From Nostoc sp. XA010 (GTDB lineage Bacteria > Cyanobacteriota > Cyanobacteriia > Cyanobacteriales > Nostocaceae): 64,000 nt of DNA. Positions 7,275-15,226 of the stretch are shown piece by piece. The position numbers and the translations under genes are program-made. Every line of letters starts with the position of its first letter. Positions within the stretch are counted from its first letter, which is position 1. Location: assembly GCF_020829625.1 (NCBI RefSeq), contig NZ_JAIVFX010000014.1, forward strand, positions 1 to 64,000. The letters run 5' to 3'. The notes beneath the pieces are model-generated. The model was not told the origin of the DNA, made no database searches, and saw only the letters and a program-made list of their open reading frames with translations.

Positions 7275-8270
7275 TTAAAAATACCGACGACGAGCGGAAT
7301 GTCGCAAATAGCGATAAATGCCCCAGGCTAAAACTCCGAAAAAGAGATTTAGTGAAAAGCGACTAATTATAAACCACAAAATCTCAGGATCAAAAAGCTT
7401 TGACGGACTTAAGGGACTAAGAATCCTAGCTAAAAGAAACAGCCCAAAAATAGCATTTCCACCCAGTACGAGGGTAAACAGCACTAAACTCCTCTGCCAG
7501 TAACGGTGTTGGGGCGTATGTCCTGAGATTACGGTAATGGCGGGTTTGCCTTGCACTTTTCGCAGTAATTGTTCTAGTCGCCAAAACATCCACAAGAGAA
7601 ATGGGAATAAACCATAACTCAGGAAACCTAAAGGTAGTGAGTAACGCCAAGCACTTGATAAAACATTAACTAGGGCATGACAGATTACAGAATTTAGCCA
7701 AGCCCTAAAAATGAATGTTTTGTCTCGATTTAATCGAGTATTCGAGGAAATATAAATTCCTAAAGCATATCCCCAAGGAGCAGAGAACATCGCGTGGACT
7801 GGCATACCGATTATACGGTCTAGAATTGACGCTGTATCGTGGAAAAGGTAAATCCAATTCTCTTCGGCAGTAAATCCAAGGGCAACGGCTATGGTGAAGA
7901 GGAAAACGGTAGATGCAAATAATCGATACTTGCGTTGCAAAAAGAAAGTTGGGACAACAACCGCTACAAACTTGCAGCCTTCTTCAATTGGGCCTACTTC
8001 CACAAGCTGCCGCAACGCTATTCCAGGAAGTGTAGACGCGCACCGACTTGTCGGCAGACATAGCTTGATCTGATGCCAGTCTACAACCCTGTTGACTATA
8101 ATTTCAAAAATCCATTCGAGGCTAAGGGCTAAGATACCAGATATTCCGCCGATGATAAAGAACATCAGCAACTTTAACAGAGGTGGAGCAAATGGCACTC
8201 GACAGTAGTAGTAGCCTAGCACCAGCAAAGGTGGTATTCCTGCCCAGAGCAGTAGAGAGAAATCAACCAC
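7275..8270 (-). CDS. PrsW-family intramembrane metalloprotease-like protein
   Basis: A 331-residue, strongly hydrophobic protein with about eight membrane segments. The family motifs are present: GPIEEGCK (E96, E97, K100), GFTAEENWIY (E136, E137, N138), H159 in GMPVHAMFSAPWGYALG, and a later histidine in VICHALVN. PrsW-type proteases (CPBP/Rce1-like clan) cleave within membranes; Bacillus PrsW cuts anti-sigma factor RsiW. The substrate here is unknown. The GTG start overlaps the end of the upstream methyltransferase gene by 8 bp, so the two are translationally coupled. The segment at about 66-90 between the first motifs is rich in Cys and polar residues and probably forms a loop. Confidence 0.85.
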   Translation of the reverse strand: MVDFSLLLWAGIPPLLVLGYYYCRVPFAPPLLKLLMFFIIGGISGILALSLEWIFEIIVNRVVDWHQIKLCLPTSRCASTLPGIALRQLVEVGPIEEGCKFVAVVVPTFFLQRKYRLFASTVFLFTIAVALGFTAEENWIYLFHDTASILDRIIGMPVHAMFSAPWGYALGIYISSNTRLNRDKTFIFRAWLNSVICHALVNVLSSAWRYSLPLGFLSYGLFPFLLWMFWRLEQLLRKVQGKPAITVISGHTPQHRYWQRSLVLFTLVLGGNAIFGLFLLARILSPLSPSKLFDPEILWFIISRFSLNLFFGVLAWGIYRYLRHSARRRYF

Positions 8271-9183
8271 TCACCTGAGCAAGTACTGTGCGGTGACGAT
8301 GGGTATTGTTAGTGATTATGGGAGTTTGGAAACCCGCCTCAACAATAGCTTGTTCAATGTTCAAAGCGAAATATTCATCTAAATACGGTTCAGTACTTTT
8401 GAGCAAAGTCAAAATGTAGGCTGGCATTTTTTTGTAAACTTCAGATTTTGGATTCATATCCATGATTGCCAAGTAGCCACCCGGACGCAGCAAGCGCCGC
8501 ATTTCAGCTAAAATCTGTCGGGTTGCCGATTGTGGTAATTCGTGGCACATAAGAAAAATGGAAACTAAATCAAAAGAGGCATCAGGTAGCCCGGTAGATT
8601 CCGCTTGGGCATGAAGCCAGTTTATTTTAGCTTGACGTTGTTGGGCACGGTAATTAGCAACGGCTAAGAAGTAGGGAGATAAGTCCAAGCCTGTAATTTT
8701 GGCATGAGGATAAATTTCTTGCATGGTAAATGTACTCAAACCCACACCACAAGCCACATCGAGGATGTCTTGGGGTTGATTGGGAATTTGCACTTTGAGG
8801 ATATCGTGGTAACTTTGGCGTAGTTTAGCATCTCCTTCTGCTCCAGCATCTTGCCAAATTCCGGCATGGACAGTACGAGCAGCAACTTCTAGCTCACAAG
8901 CGGCTTTCCAACTTAGGTTTCCACCTTCATAGGCATGGAATGACCGCAAATAGTATTCTGGGTAGGAAAGCTGAGGATTTTCTACTTGAGCTAGATCAGC
9001 CTTCCAATCACGCGCCTGTAGTGTTTCGACTTCTTGCGTCCAAGGCACGCCAATTCTTTCGGCACGTTTAATCATCATTTGTCTAGCTTGATGTTTGGCT
9101 AGGTTGGCTAAAGGTTTAATTGCCAGTACGCCATTTACCAAACGGGAAGCGAAGCCAGGAGTAGTATTTACAGCAACGGTCAT
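8263..9183 (-). CDS. Class I SAM-dependent methyltransferase
   Basis: A 306-residue protein with a Rossmann methyltransferase core from about residue 135. Motif I is ILDVACGVGLSTF, followed by the acidic ITGLDLSPYF, the QAESTGLPDASFDLV segment and the post-motif RRLLRPGGYLAIMDMNP. An N-terminal helical part of 130 residues precedes it. This resembles cyanobacterial UbiE/COQ5-like or lipid-associated methyltransferases, but the substrate cannot be deduced. It is the first gene of a two-gene unit, overlapping the downstream PrsW-like gene by 8 bp; whether the two act together is unknown. The ATG at 9183 gives a normal-looking N-terminus. Confidence 0.85.
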   Translation of the reverse strand: MTVAVNTTPGFASRLVNGVLAIKPLANLAKHQARQMMIKRAERIGVPWTQEVETLQARDWKADLAQVENPQLSYPEYYLRSFHAYEGGNLSWKAACELEVAARTVHAGIWQDAGAEGDAKLRQSYHDILKVQIPNQPQDILDVACGVGLSTFTMQEIYPHAKITGLDLSPYFLAVANYRAQQRQAKINWLHAQAESTGLPDASFDLVSIFLMCHELPQSATRQILAEMRRLLRPGGYLAIMDMNPKSEVYKKMPAYILTLLKSTEPYLDEYFALNIEQAIVEAGFQTPIITNNTHRHRTVLAQVSG

Positions 9184-9352
9184 AAATCAGTTTGCATTTA
9201 ACAGCTTTTTCTACTTATGACATAGTTACTGGAGGCGAGTCTAGATGCAAATTGAAAAACATTTTGGGGAATAGGGAGTGGGGAATGGGGAAGCACGGGA
9301 AGTAGGGTGGAGAAGAATTAATAACCAATGCCCAATGCCAATGCCTCATTCC

Positions 9353-11020
9353 CTATTTTGCAGTAGGCTTGAGAGCTAACAACATCTCCAATTCACTGGT
9401 AGATTTATCAGGGCTAGTGGCGGTAAAACCAAGACCACGAATGGAACTCAGGATGGTGATAGCGTTGGCATCAGATGAGATTAAACTCTTGATCAAGGGC
9501 ACAGTTTGAGTTTTGTCCATATCCAGGTAGAAGTAGCCGCCGTTGGGCTTTTGCAAAGAACCCATAACGGCTTTGAAGGTATCGCTATTGTCGAGAGATG
9601 GATTCTTGCGATCGCCGATCGCTTCAGCAACTGGGCCACCAAGAGCCACCAATACAGTGTCTTGATCGAGCCAACCATGTGACAATAAAGCTCCCTGTCT
9701 GGGGATTTGCCATTCCGTTACGTCTTTCCCACCGATATTTGTATTGGCGACGTTGATTTGTTGTGTTTTGGCAAGAGTATCCAATTTTGTCAAAGTGGCT
9801 TCGGCAGTTTTGCGATCGCTAGTATCAAATACTAAAGCACCTCCAAAACCAACATTTGCTAACACCCCTTGATTAGATGGAATCGCACCAAAGGCAAATT
9901 CCCCATTCATCCAGCCAAAAATATCTTTATCCAGGTCAATATTGACAAATTTCAATTGTCCTCGCACCTGTTCAAGACCTTGCTTCATTTCTGGATAATT
10001 TTTTGACTCTGCTACCAGGGTTTCCCAGCCACGGCTGATGCCATTTCCGCTAATCAGAGCAAAGGTACCAGTGGGAAATTGCCCAACTATATTTCCAGAA
10101 CTTGATTGATACTGAAATTTATTGAGTTGTGGATCTAAATTAGCGATCGCTTTTACCCGCACTCCCGCATCATCAACACCAATACCCGCCACCACAGATT
10201 TTATCTGCTTGAGCTGCGCCAGAGCTTGTGGAGGTAACTGCTTTGTCTGCGGGCTTCCGGCTGCTAATTGCTGTACCATGCCTGCATAGTCTGGTACATA
10301 AATTTGGGCGAGGCTGTTTTTGACATCCACTCCTTTGTTAAGAATACTGCTTGCACCTTCTTTACTGGCAAAAGAAGACTCTCCTTTAAAGGTGTCAATT
10401 GCTTTTTCTATAGCTTGCTTTTCGGGTGCTAATACTACGTGACTATTATTTAAAACTACGCTATATGTCGGCTTGCTTTTTTCTGTAGTTTCAATAATTT
10501 TTTGACCTTTATAGTCAGATTGCTGAAATTTAACTCCTTTTTGTGACTTTAATTTGTTAGCAAAATTCAAGGCGCTGAGTTTATCCTTGATTCCCACTAT
10601 TATCAAGATATTTGATTCCTGCTGTACATTGATTGGCGAATTAGGTACTTTCAACTGCGCTGGTTTAACAGGATTAGGTGGTAATACAGCAATCATTACA
10701 CCACCAGCCCAAGGCTTTATGTCTTTTTCATAAGAAACGTTCCTGTCACTGAACACTTGCTTATTGAAATTTTCCAGACCTTTTGCCACTAATTTTTGTG
10801 CTTCTGGAGTGCCAAACTGCTGTAACTTTGACCAGCCTTGAGAGTCAGTAGTAATATAAGTTGCCATCAATGCTGTTGAAGGTACTAGTTTAGCGCTGCC
10901 TAGAGCGTCTGAGCTAGCTCCTGATGGGGATTTAAAATACGTATAAGCTGCTATACCTCCTGCGGCAAGTACAGCAGCACCAACAGCAGGAATGAGAAAT
11001 TTGGATTTACTTTCAGGCAT
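9353..11020 (-). CDS. DUF3352 domain protein with N-terminal membrane anchor
   Basis: A 555-residue protein. A basic N-terminus and a hydrophobic segment at about 9-28 (FLIPAVGAAVLAAGGIAAYT) form a signal anchor. The long following domain matches the cyanobacterial DUF3352 type: LVPSTALMATYITTDSQGW near the start, KPWAGGVMIAVLPP, and a later half with FALISGNGISRGWETLVAES and GEFAFGAIPS. It probably sits in the periplasm or thylakoid lumen, tethered to the membrane. No catalytic motif is seen and the function is unknown. It stands alone; the gap to the methyltransferase gene holds only a short repeat-like stretch. The ATG follows an AGAGGATAAC ribosome binding region. Confidence 0.83.
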   Translation of the reverse strand: MPESKSKFLIPAVGAAVLAAGGIAAYTYFKSPSGASSDALGSAKLVPSTALMATYITTDSQGWSKLQQFGTPEAQKLVAKGLENFNKQVFSDRNVSYEKDIKPWAGGVMIAVLPPNPVKPAQLKVPNSPINVQQESNILIIVGIKDKLSALNFANKLKSQKGVKFQQSDYKGQKIIETTEKSKPTYSVVLNNSHVVLAPEKQAIEKAIDTFKGESSFASKEGASSILNKGVDVKNSLAQIYVPDYAGMVQQLAAGSPQTKQLPPQALAQLKQIKSVVAGIGVDDAGVRVKAIANLDPQLNKFQYQSSSGNIVGQFPTGTFALISGNGISRGWETLVAESKNYPEMKQGLEQVRGQLKFVNIDLDKDIFGWMNGEFAFGAIPSNQGVLANVGFGGALVFDTSDRKTAEATLTKLDTLAKTQQINVANTNIGGKDVTEWQIPRQGALLSHGWLDQDTVLVALGGPVAEAIGDRKNPSLDNSDTFKAVMGSLQKPNGGYFYLDMDKTQTVPLIKSLISSDANAITILSSIRGLGFTATSPDKSTSELEMLLALKPTAK

Positions 11021-11678
11021 TTTGTTATCCTCTTTTGCTCAGATTGTCACCGAGATTTATACAAGTGTCACTGTAGAGTTTTCGGATTTATTAATAATTT
11101 CCGCTCATTGATCGGTATTTACTGATAAAATTAGTAGTCCTATAAGCTAGCAGTCTAAAATAATTACTCTAAAAAATACTTCCAGGAGATGGGGAGCGAA
11201 TCGGCAAATGATATGCTGTTCATTTCAAACAAAATAGCCTCCTCAACAGAGGCAAGCTATCCTAAGTTATAGGACTCCTGTCTGATTTGTGAGCAAAATT
11301 TCAGATAAAACCCTGAGAAACGGGCTTTTCAGTCTCAGTATGTTTTCAAAAATCAAATCGGAGTCCTATATAAGAATAATTAGGAGTGTTTGTACTTAAT
11401 AAAAAGTTATCGAGGTGCAAGAGACTCTTGACTGGATGACAAAAAAGTGCAAAACATCAGTAAAAGTAAATGCGGGAGGGATATGGAAAAAAGTCCAAGG
11501 ATCGCCAGCCGACCTTCAGAAATTCCGGTGAGATTAATTTTAATCCCCCAATTCCAAAAGGGAATTCTCGCCTCCATAATGCCCTGTTGATTTGGGAAAT
11601 ATATTTAGACACCGCTATTTTGCTTAACTACGTCCAGCCAAGCCAGACTTTTCAGGATTACAAGGTCAGTAAGGATCA
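11021..11678. other. Intergenic region between divergent DUF3352 and aminopeptidase genes
   Basis: About 660 bp, A+T-rich, with promoters expected for both divergent genes. It includes the 103-bp inverted-repeat element at 11268-11370. An open frame at 11470-11778 has no recognisable content and overlaps the aminopeptidase start, so it is not called. Confidence 0.55.
11268..11370. mobile_element. MITE-like element A with inverted termini
   Basis: TATAGGACTCC (11268-11278) is repeated in perfect inversion as GGAGTCCTATA (11360-11370). Inside it, GATTTG (11283-11288) mirrors CAAATC (11354-11359). The right end shares the 17-mer TTTTCAAAAATCAAATCG with a second element near 36586-36603, so this is a dispersed family. 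There is no coding capacity. Confidence 0.6.
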
Positions 11679-14321
11679 ATGTCGAAGTCTTATTTTGATA
11701 CAGATAATAACGTACACAAACCTTTTGAGTTACCGGGAGCAAGACCACACTACAACCCCGATCGCCCCGGACAAGTAGAGCATATTTTTCTCGATCTCAG
11801 CTTGGATATACCAAAGCTTTGCTATCAGGGCAATTGTAGCATTCGCCTCTTACCAATCCGTAATGGCATTGACCGTTTGACTTTGGATGCTGTCAACCTG
11901 AATATCGAGTCTGTGCGAGTGGACGAGGTGCCACAAAATTTTGACTACGACGGGGAACAGCTTTCTATCCAACTTTCTGAGGCTACTCAAATTGGTAAAC
12001 GCTTGCTGATTGCGATCGCCTATTCAGTGGCAAAACCGCAACGCGGTCTTTACTTTATTCAACCAGACAAGCACTACCCAAACAAGCCAACTCAAGTTTG
12101 GACTCAAGGAGAAGACGAAGACTCTCGCTTTTGGTTCCCCTGCTTTGACTACCCAGGACAATTGTCTACTTCAGAAATTCGCGTTCGTGTCCCCAACCCT
12201 CTCGTGGCGATTTCCAACGGTGAATTGATTAACACCATAGAAGATGGTGATTACAAAATTTACCATTGGTCACAGCAACAAGTTCATCCTACCTACTTGA
12301 TGACTTTAGCAATAGGTGACTTTGCCGAAATTCAGGATGAGTGGAACGGTAAACCAGTCACCTACTATGTAGAAAAGGGACGGGAGGAAGATGCTAAACG
12401 CAGCATGGGCAAAACTCCCCGCATGATCGAATTTTTGAGCCAAAAGTATGGCTATCCATACCCTTTTCCGAAATACGCCCAGGTTTGCGTCGATGATTTC
12501 ATCTTTGGCGGGATGGAAAACACCTCCACAACACTATTAACAGATAGATGCTTGTTGGATGAACGCGCTGCTTTAGATAACCGCAATACTGAAAGTTTAG
12601 TCGTCCACGAACTCGCGCACCAGTGGTTTGGTGATTTGGTGGTGATTAAACATTGGTCCCATGCTTGGATTAAGGAAGGGATGGCTTCTTATTCTGAGGT
12701 GATGTGGACAGAACAGGAATATAGTCTCCAAGAAGCAGCTTATTATCGTTTATTAGAAGCTCGTCGTTACTTAAGTGAAGATAGTAGTCGCTATCGCCGT
12801 CCAATGGTAACACATGTTTACCGGGAAGCTATTGAGCTTTACGATCGCCACATTTACGAAAAAGGATCTTGTGTTTATCACATGATTCGGGCCCAATTAG
12901 GAGATGAGTTGTTTTGGCAGGCTATCCAAACATTTGTTCAAGATAATGCCCACAAAACTGTAGAAACAGTAGACTTACTCAGGGCGATTGAAAAGGCTAC
13001 CGGACGTAATCTTTTATTCCTCTTTGACCAATACGTTTTTCGTGGTGGTCATCCCGATTTTAAAGTAGCTTACTCTTGGGATGGGGATGCTAAATTAGCA
13101 AAGATTACGGTAACTCAAACCCAAGCTGCTGAAGGTACAAATGGCAGTAAGGATTTGTTTGATTTAAAAATACCTATTGGTTTTGGCTATACCCAACAAG
13201 AAGAAGTTGGGAGTGAGAAGTTAGGAGTTAAAAATAATTCCAAACTCCTAACTTTTAACTCACGACTAAAAAGTTTTGTAGTGCGGATAAATGAACGGGA
13301 ACAAAGCTTTTACTTTCCCCTAGAAAATAAACCTCAATTTATCAGCTTTGATGTTGAAAATAATTATCTGAAGACAGTAACTTTGGAGTATCCAATATCA
13401 GAGTTAAAAGCACAGTTAGAATTTGATCCCGACCCGATTTCACGTATTTACGCAGCAGAAGCTTTAGCGAAAAAAGGTGGATTAGAAGCAACAAAAGCAC
13501 TATCTACATCGCTAAAAAATGACCCATTGTGGGGTGTGCGTGTAGAAGGCGCGAAACAACTAGCGCAAATCAATTTAGACCAAGCCTTTGATGGCTTAGT
13601 TGTTGGGTTAAAAGATAAAAATGCTTACGTGCGACGATCTGTAGTGGAAGCACTTGCTCAAATTAAAACTGCTGAAAGCTATAAAGCTGTAAGAGGGTTA
13701 GTGCAAAAGGGTGATTCTAGCTACTACGTGGAAGCAGCAGCTTCTCGTGTGATCGGGGCGATCGCATCGGCAAACTTGGAAGAGAAACCCAAGGAAGACA
13801 AGGTACTAAAGCTGTTGAAATCGGTTTTAGAAGAGAAGGCGGGTTGGAATGAAGTAGTGCGGAGTGGTGCAGTTGCTGGTTTAGCTGAATTCAAAACCTC
13901 GGAAGCAGCTTTAAATTTGCTAATCGAATACACCAAACTCGGTATACCACAACCTCTTCGTTTAGCCACAATTCGCGCTTTAGGAAAGATTTCTGTAGGT
14001 CAAAGTCCGGTTAATTTGGAACGGATTTTAGAAAAACTGACAGAACTAGCGAAAGAAACCTTCTTTTTAACGCAAGTGTCGGTAGCCGCAGCATTAGGAC
14101 AAATGGAAACACCTAAAGCAGTGGGGATTTTGCGATCGCTAGTTGAACAAACAGCCGATGGCCGTGTACGTCGCTATGCTGAAGAAGAAATTTCTAAAGT
14201 GCAAAAGAATATTGGTTCAGAAAAAACCCTGCGTCAATTGCGTGAGGATTTCGACCAACTCAAACAACAAAATCAGGAATTAAGAAGCCGTTTAGAAAAC
14301 TTGGAGGCAAAATCTAAATAG
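11679..14321 (+). CDS. M1-family aminopeptidase with C-terminal HEAT repeats
   Basis: An 880-residue metallopeptidase. The N-terminal beta domain is followed by the catalytic domain with the exopeptidase motif GGMEN (277-281) and the zinc motif HELAHQWFGD (H310, H314) plus the downstream Glu in HAWIKEGMASYSEV. These remove N-terminal residues from peptides in the cytoplasm. The C-terminal third consists of HEAT/PBS-lyase-like helical repeats (SRIYAAEALAKKG, WGVRVEGAKQLAQI, YVRRSVVEALAQI) and ends in a coiled coil (QLREDFDQLKQQNQELRSRL). It is the two-part form common in cyanobacteria. A short stretch at about 510-530 is encoded by a palindromic intergenic-type repeat inserted in frame. The gene is monocistronic. 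Confidence 0.92.
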   Translation: MSKSYFDTDNNVHKPFELPGARPHYNPDRPGQVEHIFLDLSLDIPKLCYQGNCSIRLLPIRNGIDRLTLDAVNLNIESVRVDEVPQNFDYDGEQLSIQLSEATQIGKRLLIAIAYSVAKPQRGLYFIQPDKHYPNKPTQVWTQGEDEDSRFWFPCFDYPGQLSTSEIRVRVPNPLVAISNGELINTIEDGDYKIYHWSQQQVHPTYLMTLAIGDFAEIQDEWNGKPVTYYVEKGREEDAKRSMGKTPRMIEFLSQKYGYPYPFPKYAQVCVDDFIFGGMENTSTTLLTDRCLLDERAALDNRNTESLVVHELAHQWFGDLVVIKHWSHAWIKEGMASYSEVMWTEQEYSLQEAAYYRLLEARRYLSEDSSRYRRPMVTHVYREAIELYDRHIYEKGSCVYHMIRAQLGDELFWQAIQTFVQDNAHKTVETVDLLRAIEKATGRNLLFLFDQYVFRGGHPDFKVAYSWDGDAKLAKITVTQTQAAEGTNGSKDLFDLKIPIGFGYTQQEEVGSEKLGVKNNSKLLTFNSRLKSFVVRINEREQSFYFPLENKPQFISFDVENNYLKTVTLEYPISELKAQLEFDPDPISRIYAAEALAKKGGLEATKALSTSLKNDPLWGVRVEGAKQLAQINLDQAFDGLVVGLKDKNAYVRRSVVEALAQIKTAESYKAVRGLVQKGDSSYYVEAAASRVIGAIASANLEEKPKEDKVLKLLKSVLEEKAGWNEVVRSGAVAGLAEFKTSEAALNLLIEYTKLGIPQPLRLATIRALGKISVGQSPVNLERILEKLTELAKETFFLTQVSVAAALGQMETPKAVGILRSLVEQTADGRVRRYAEEEISKVQKNIGSEKTLRQLREDFDQLKQQNQELRSRLENLEAKSK
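13206..13270. repeat. STRR-like palindromic repeat inserted in frame in the aminopeptidase gene
   Basis: GTGAGAAGTTAGGAGTT is followed after 12 bases by AACTCCTAACTTTTAACTCAC. This is the same AGTTAGGAGTTA/AACTCCTAACT unit that fills intergenic DNA elsewhere in the window. Here it is translated as about 20 residues (roughly VGSEKLGVKNNSKLLTFNSR) without breaking the frame. Confidence 0.7.
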
Positions 14322-14345
14322 CATTGCACGATGGTTAAAAGTAGC

Positions 14346-14397
14346 TAATTGGTAATTGGTAAGTGTGGCAAAATCACTACCAATTACCAATTTTATA
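14346..14397 (+). terminator. Inverted repeat after the aminopeptidase gene, possible terminator
   Basis: AATTGGTAATTGGT...AAGTG is mirrored by CACTACCAATTACCAATT, followed by TTTATAG. It lies 25 bp after the stop. The stem is A+T-rich and resembles an STRR repeat, so its role as a terminator is uncertain. Confidence 0.45.
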
Positions 14398-14468
14398 GTA
14401 CTTATAAATAATAATTCTGTTATGAGTCACAGGTTAATTCTTCCACCTAACTATACAATTCTAGGACT

Positions 14469-14500
14469 AGTACCGCAAGGCGGAAGTCAAAAGTCAAAAG
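14469..14500. repeat. Dispersed repeat, copy 1
   Basis: The sequence AGTACCGCAAGGCGGAAGTC followed by AAAAGTCAAAAG recurs, with an extra GGCAGA, at 54148-54189. Confidence 0.65.
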
Positions 14501-14642
14501 TCTTATGGAATAAGCTATTTAGGCATTCTAAACGGTTGCTCTATTTCTGCCGTTGCGTACTAGTACAGCACGGCGTAAATAAAGCATTGTCGTTACCCAC
14601 ATTTTTGTAACAGTCAAAGTGTCGCCCTTATCCGATATCTCA

Positions 14643-14692
14643 CCCAGAACTTAAGTTCTGGGCTGATAGCTAAAGTCCACTCAAGTGGACTG
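14643..14692. repeat. Two adjacent perfect palindromes
   Basis: CCCAGAACTTAAGTTCTGGG (14643-14662) is a perfect 20-bp palindrome. Eleven bases later comes a second palindrome, AGTCCACTCAAGTGGACT. Neither is followed by a T-run, so this looks like a dispersed palindromic repeat rather than a terminator. Confidence 0.7.
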
Positions 14693-15226
14693 AAATTTTC
14701 CCTTTTACATATAGCTTTTCCTAATCGAATGAGATGAAGAGCAAGCTCCTCGCTTGCTGTTAGAGGGGATTGGGAGTGGGGTTCTATACCTACTCAACTG
14801 ATAACCGCTATAAGATACCTTCTACATGGCTGAAAATTTTGTATTTAGTCCTCTTGAGAGGAATGCAAGCTATTAGCCTTGGAATTTGTTCCGAGGCGGG
14901 AATGGTAACGAAGATTAAATTCAAGACAGTAATAGTACTACTACTCCATATAACTGTTAGTAAATAAAGTTACTTACGATCGCAGTTTATTTAAATTTGC
15001 ATAATCAGACATAGATAAATATATTTTTATAAATAATAGTTAAGAAAAGATAAAATCATCTGAAAGTTGGATAAGTAGTTGTAGTTTTATAAAGTATAAT
15101 TAAGAAAAAGATAAACAAATCTTAGGCAGTAACATAAGCTAAAATCAACGCGAACAGTATCCCAAAAGGGTAGAGTTCTAGTTGTTTTAGATCAAAGACT
15201 ACCGCTATCCTGAACTTGCAACTAAC

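Larger units (their letters stand above)
14322..15226. other. Repeat-containing intergenic region of about 900 bp
   Basis: Open frames of 84 and 65 codons here show no protein-like features and lie across repeats. The second half (15000-15200) is A+T-rich and probably carries the promoter of the AarF-like gene. No RNA gene was recognised. Confidence 0.55.

Noticed and set aside
11470..11778. 102-codon open frame ahead of the aminopeptidase
   Set aside because: It overlaps the well-supported aminopeptidase start in another frame, has no recognisable domain and begins without a good ribosome binding site.
14356..14967. 84- and 65-codon open frames after the aminopeptidase
   Set aside because: They run through dispersed repeats and palindromes, and composition does not look protein-like.
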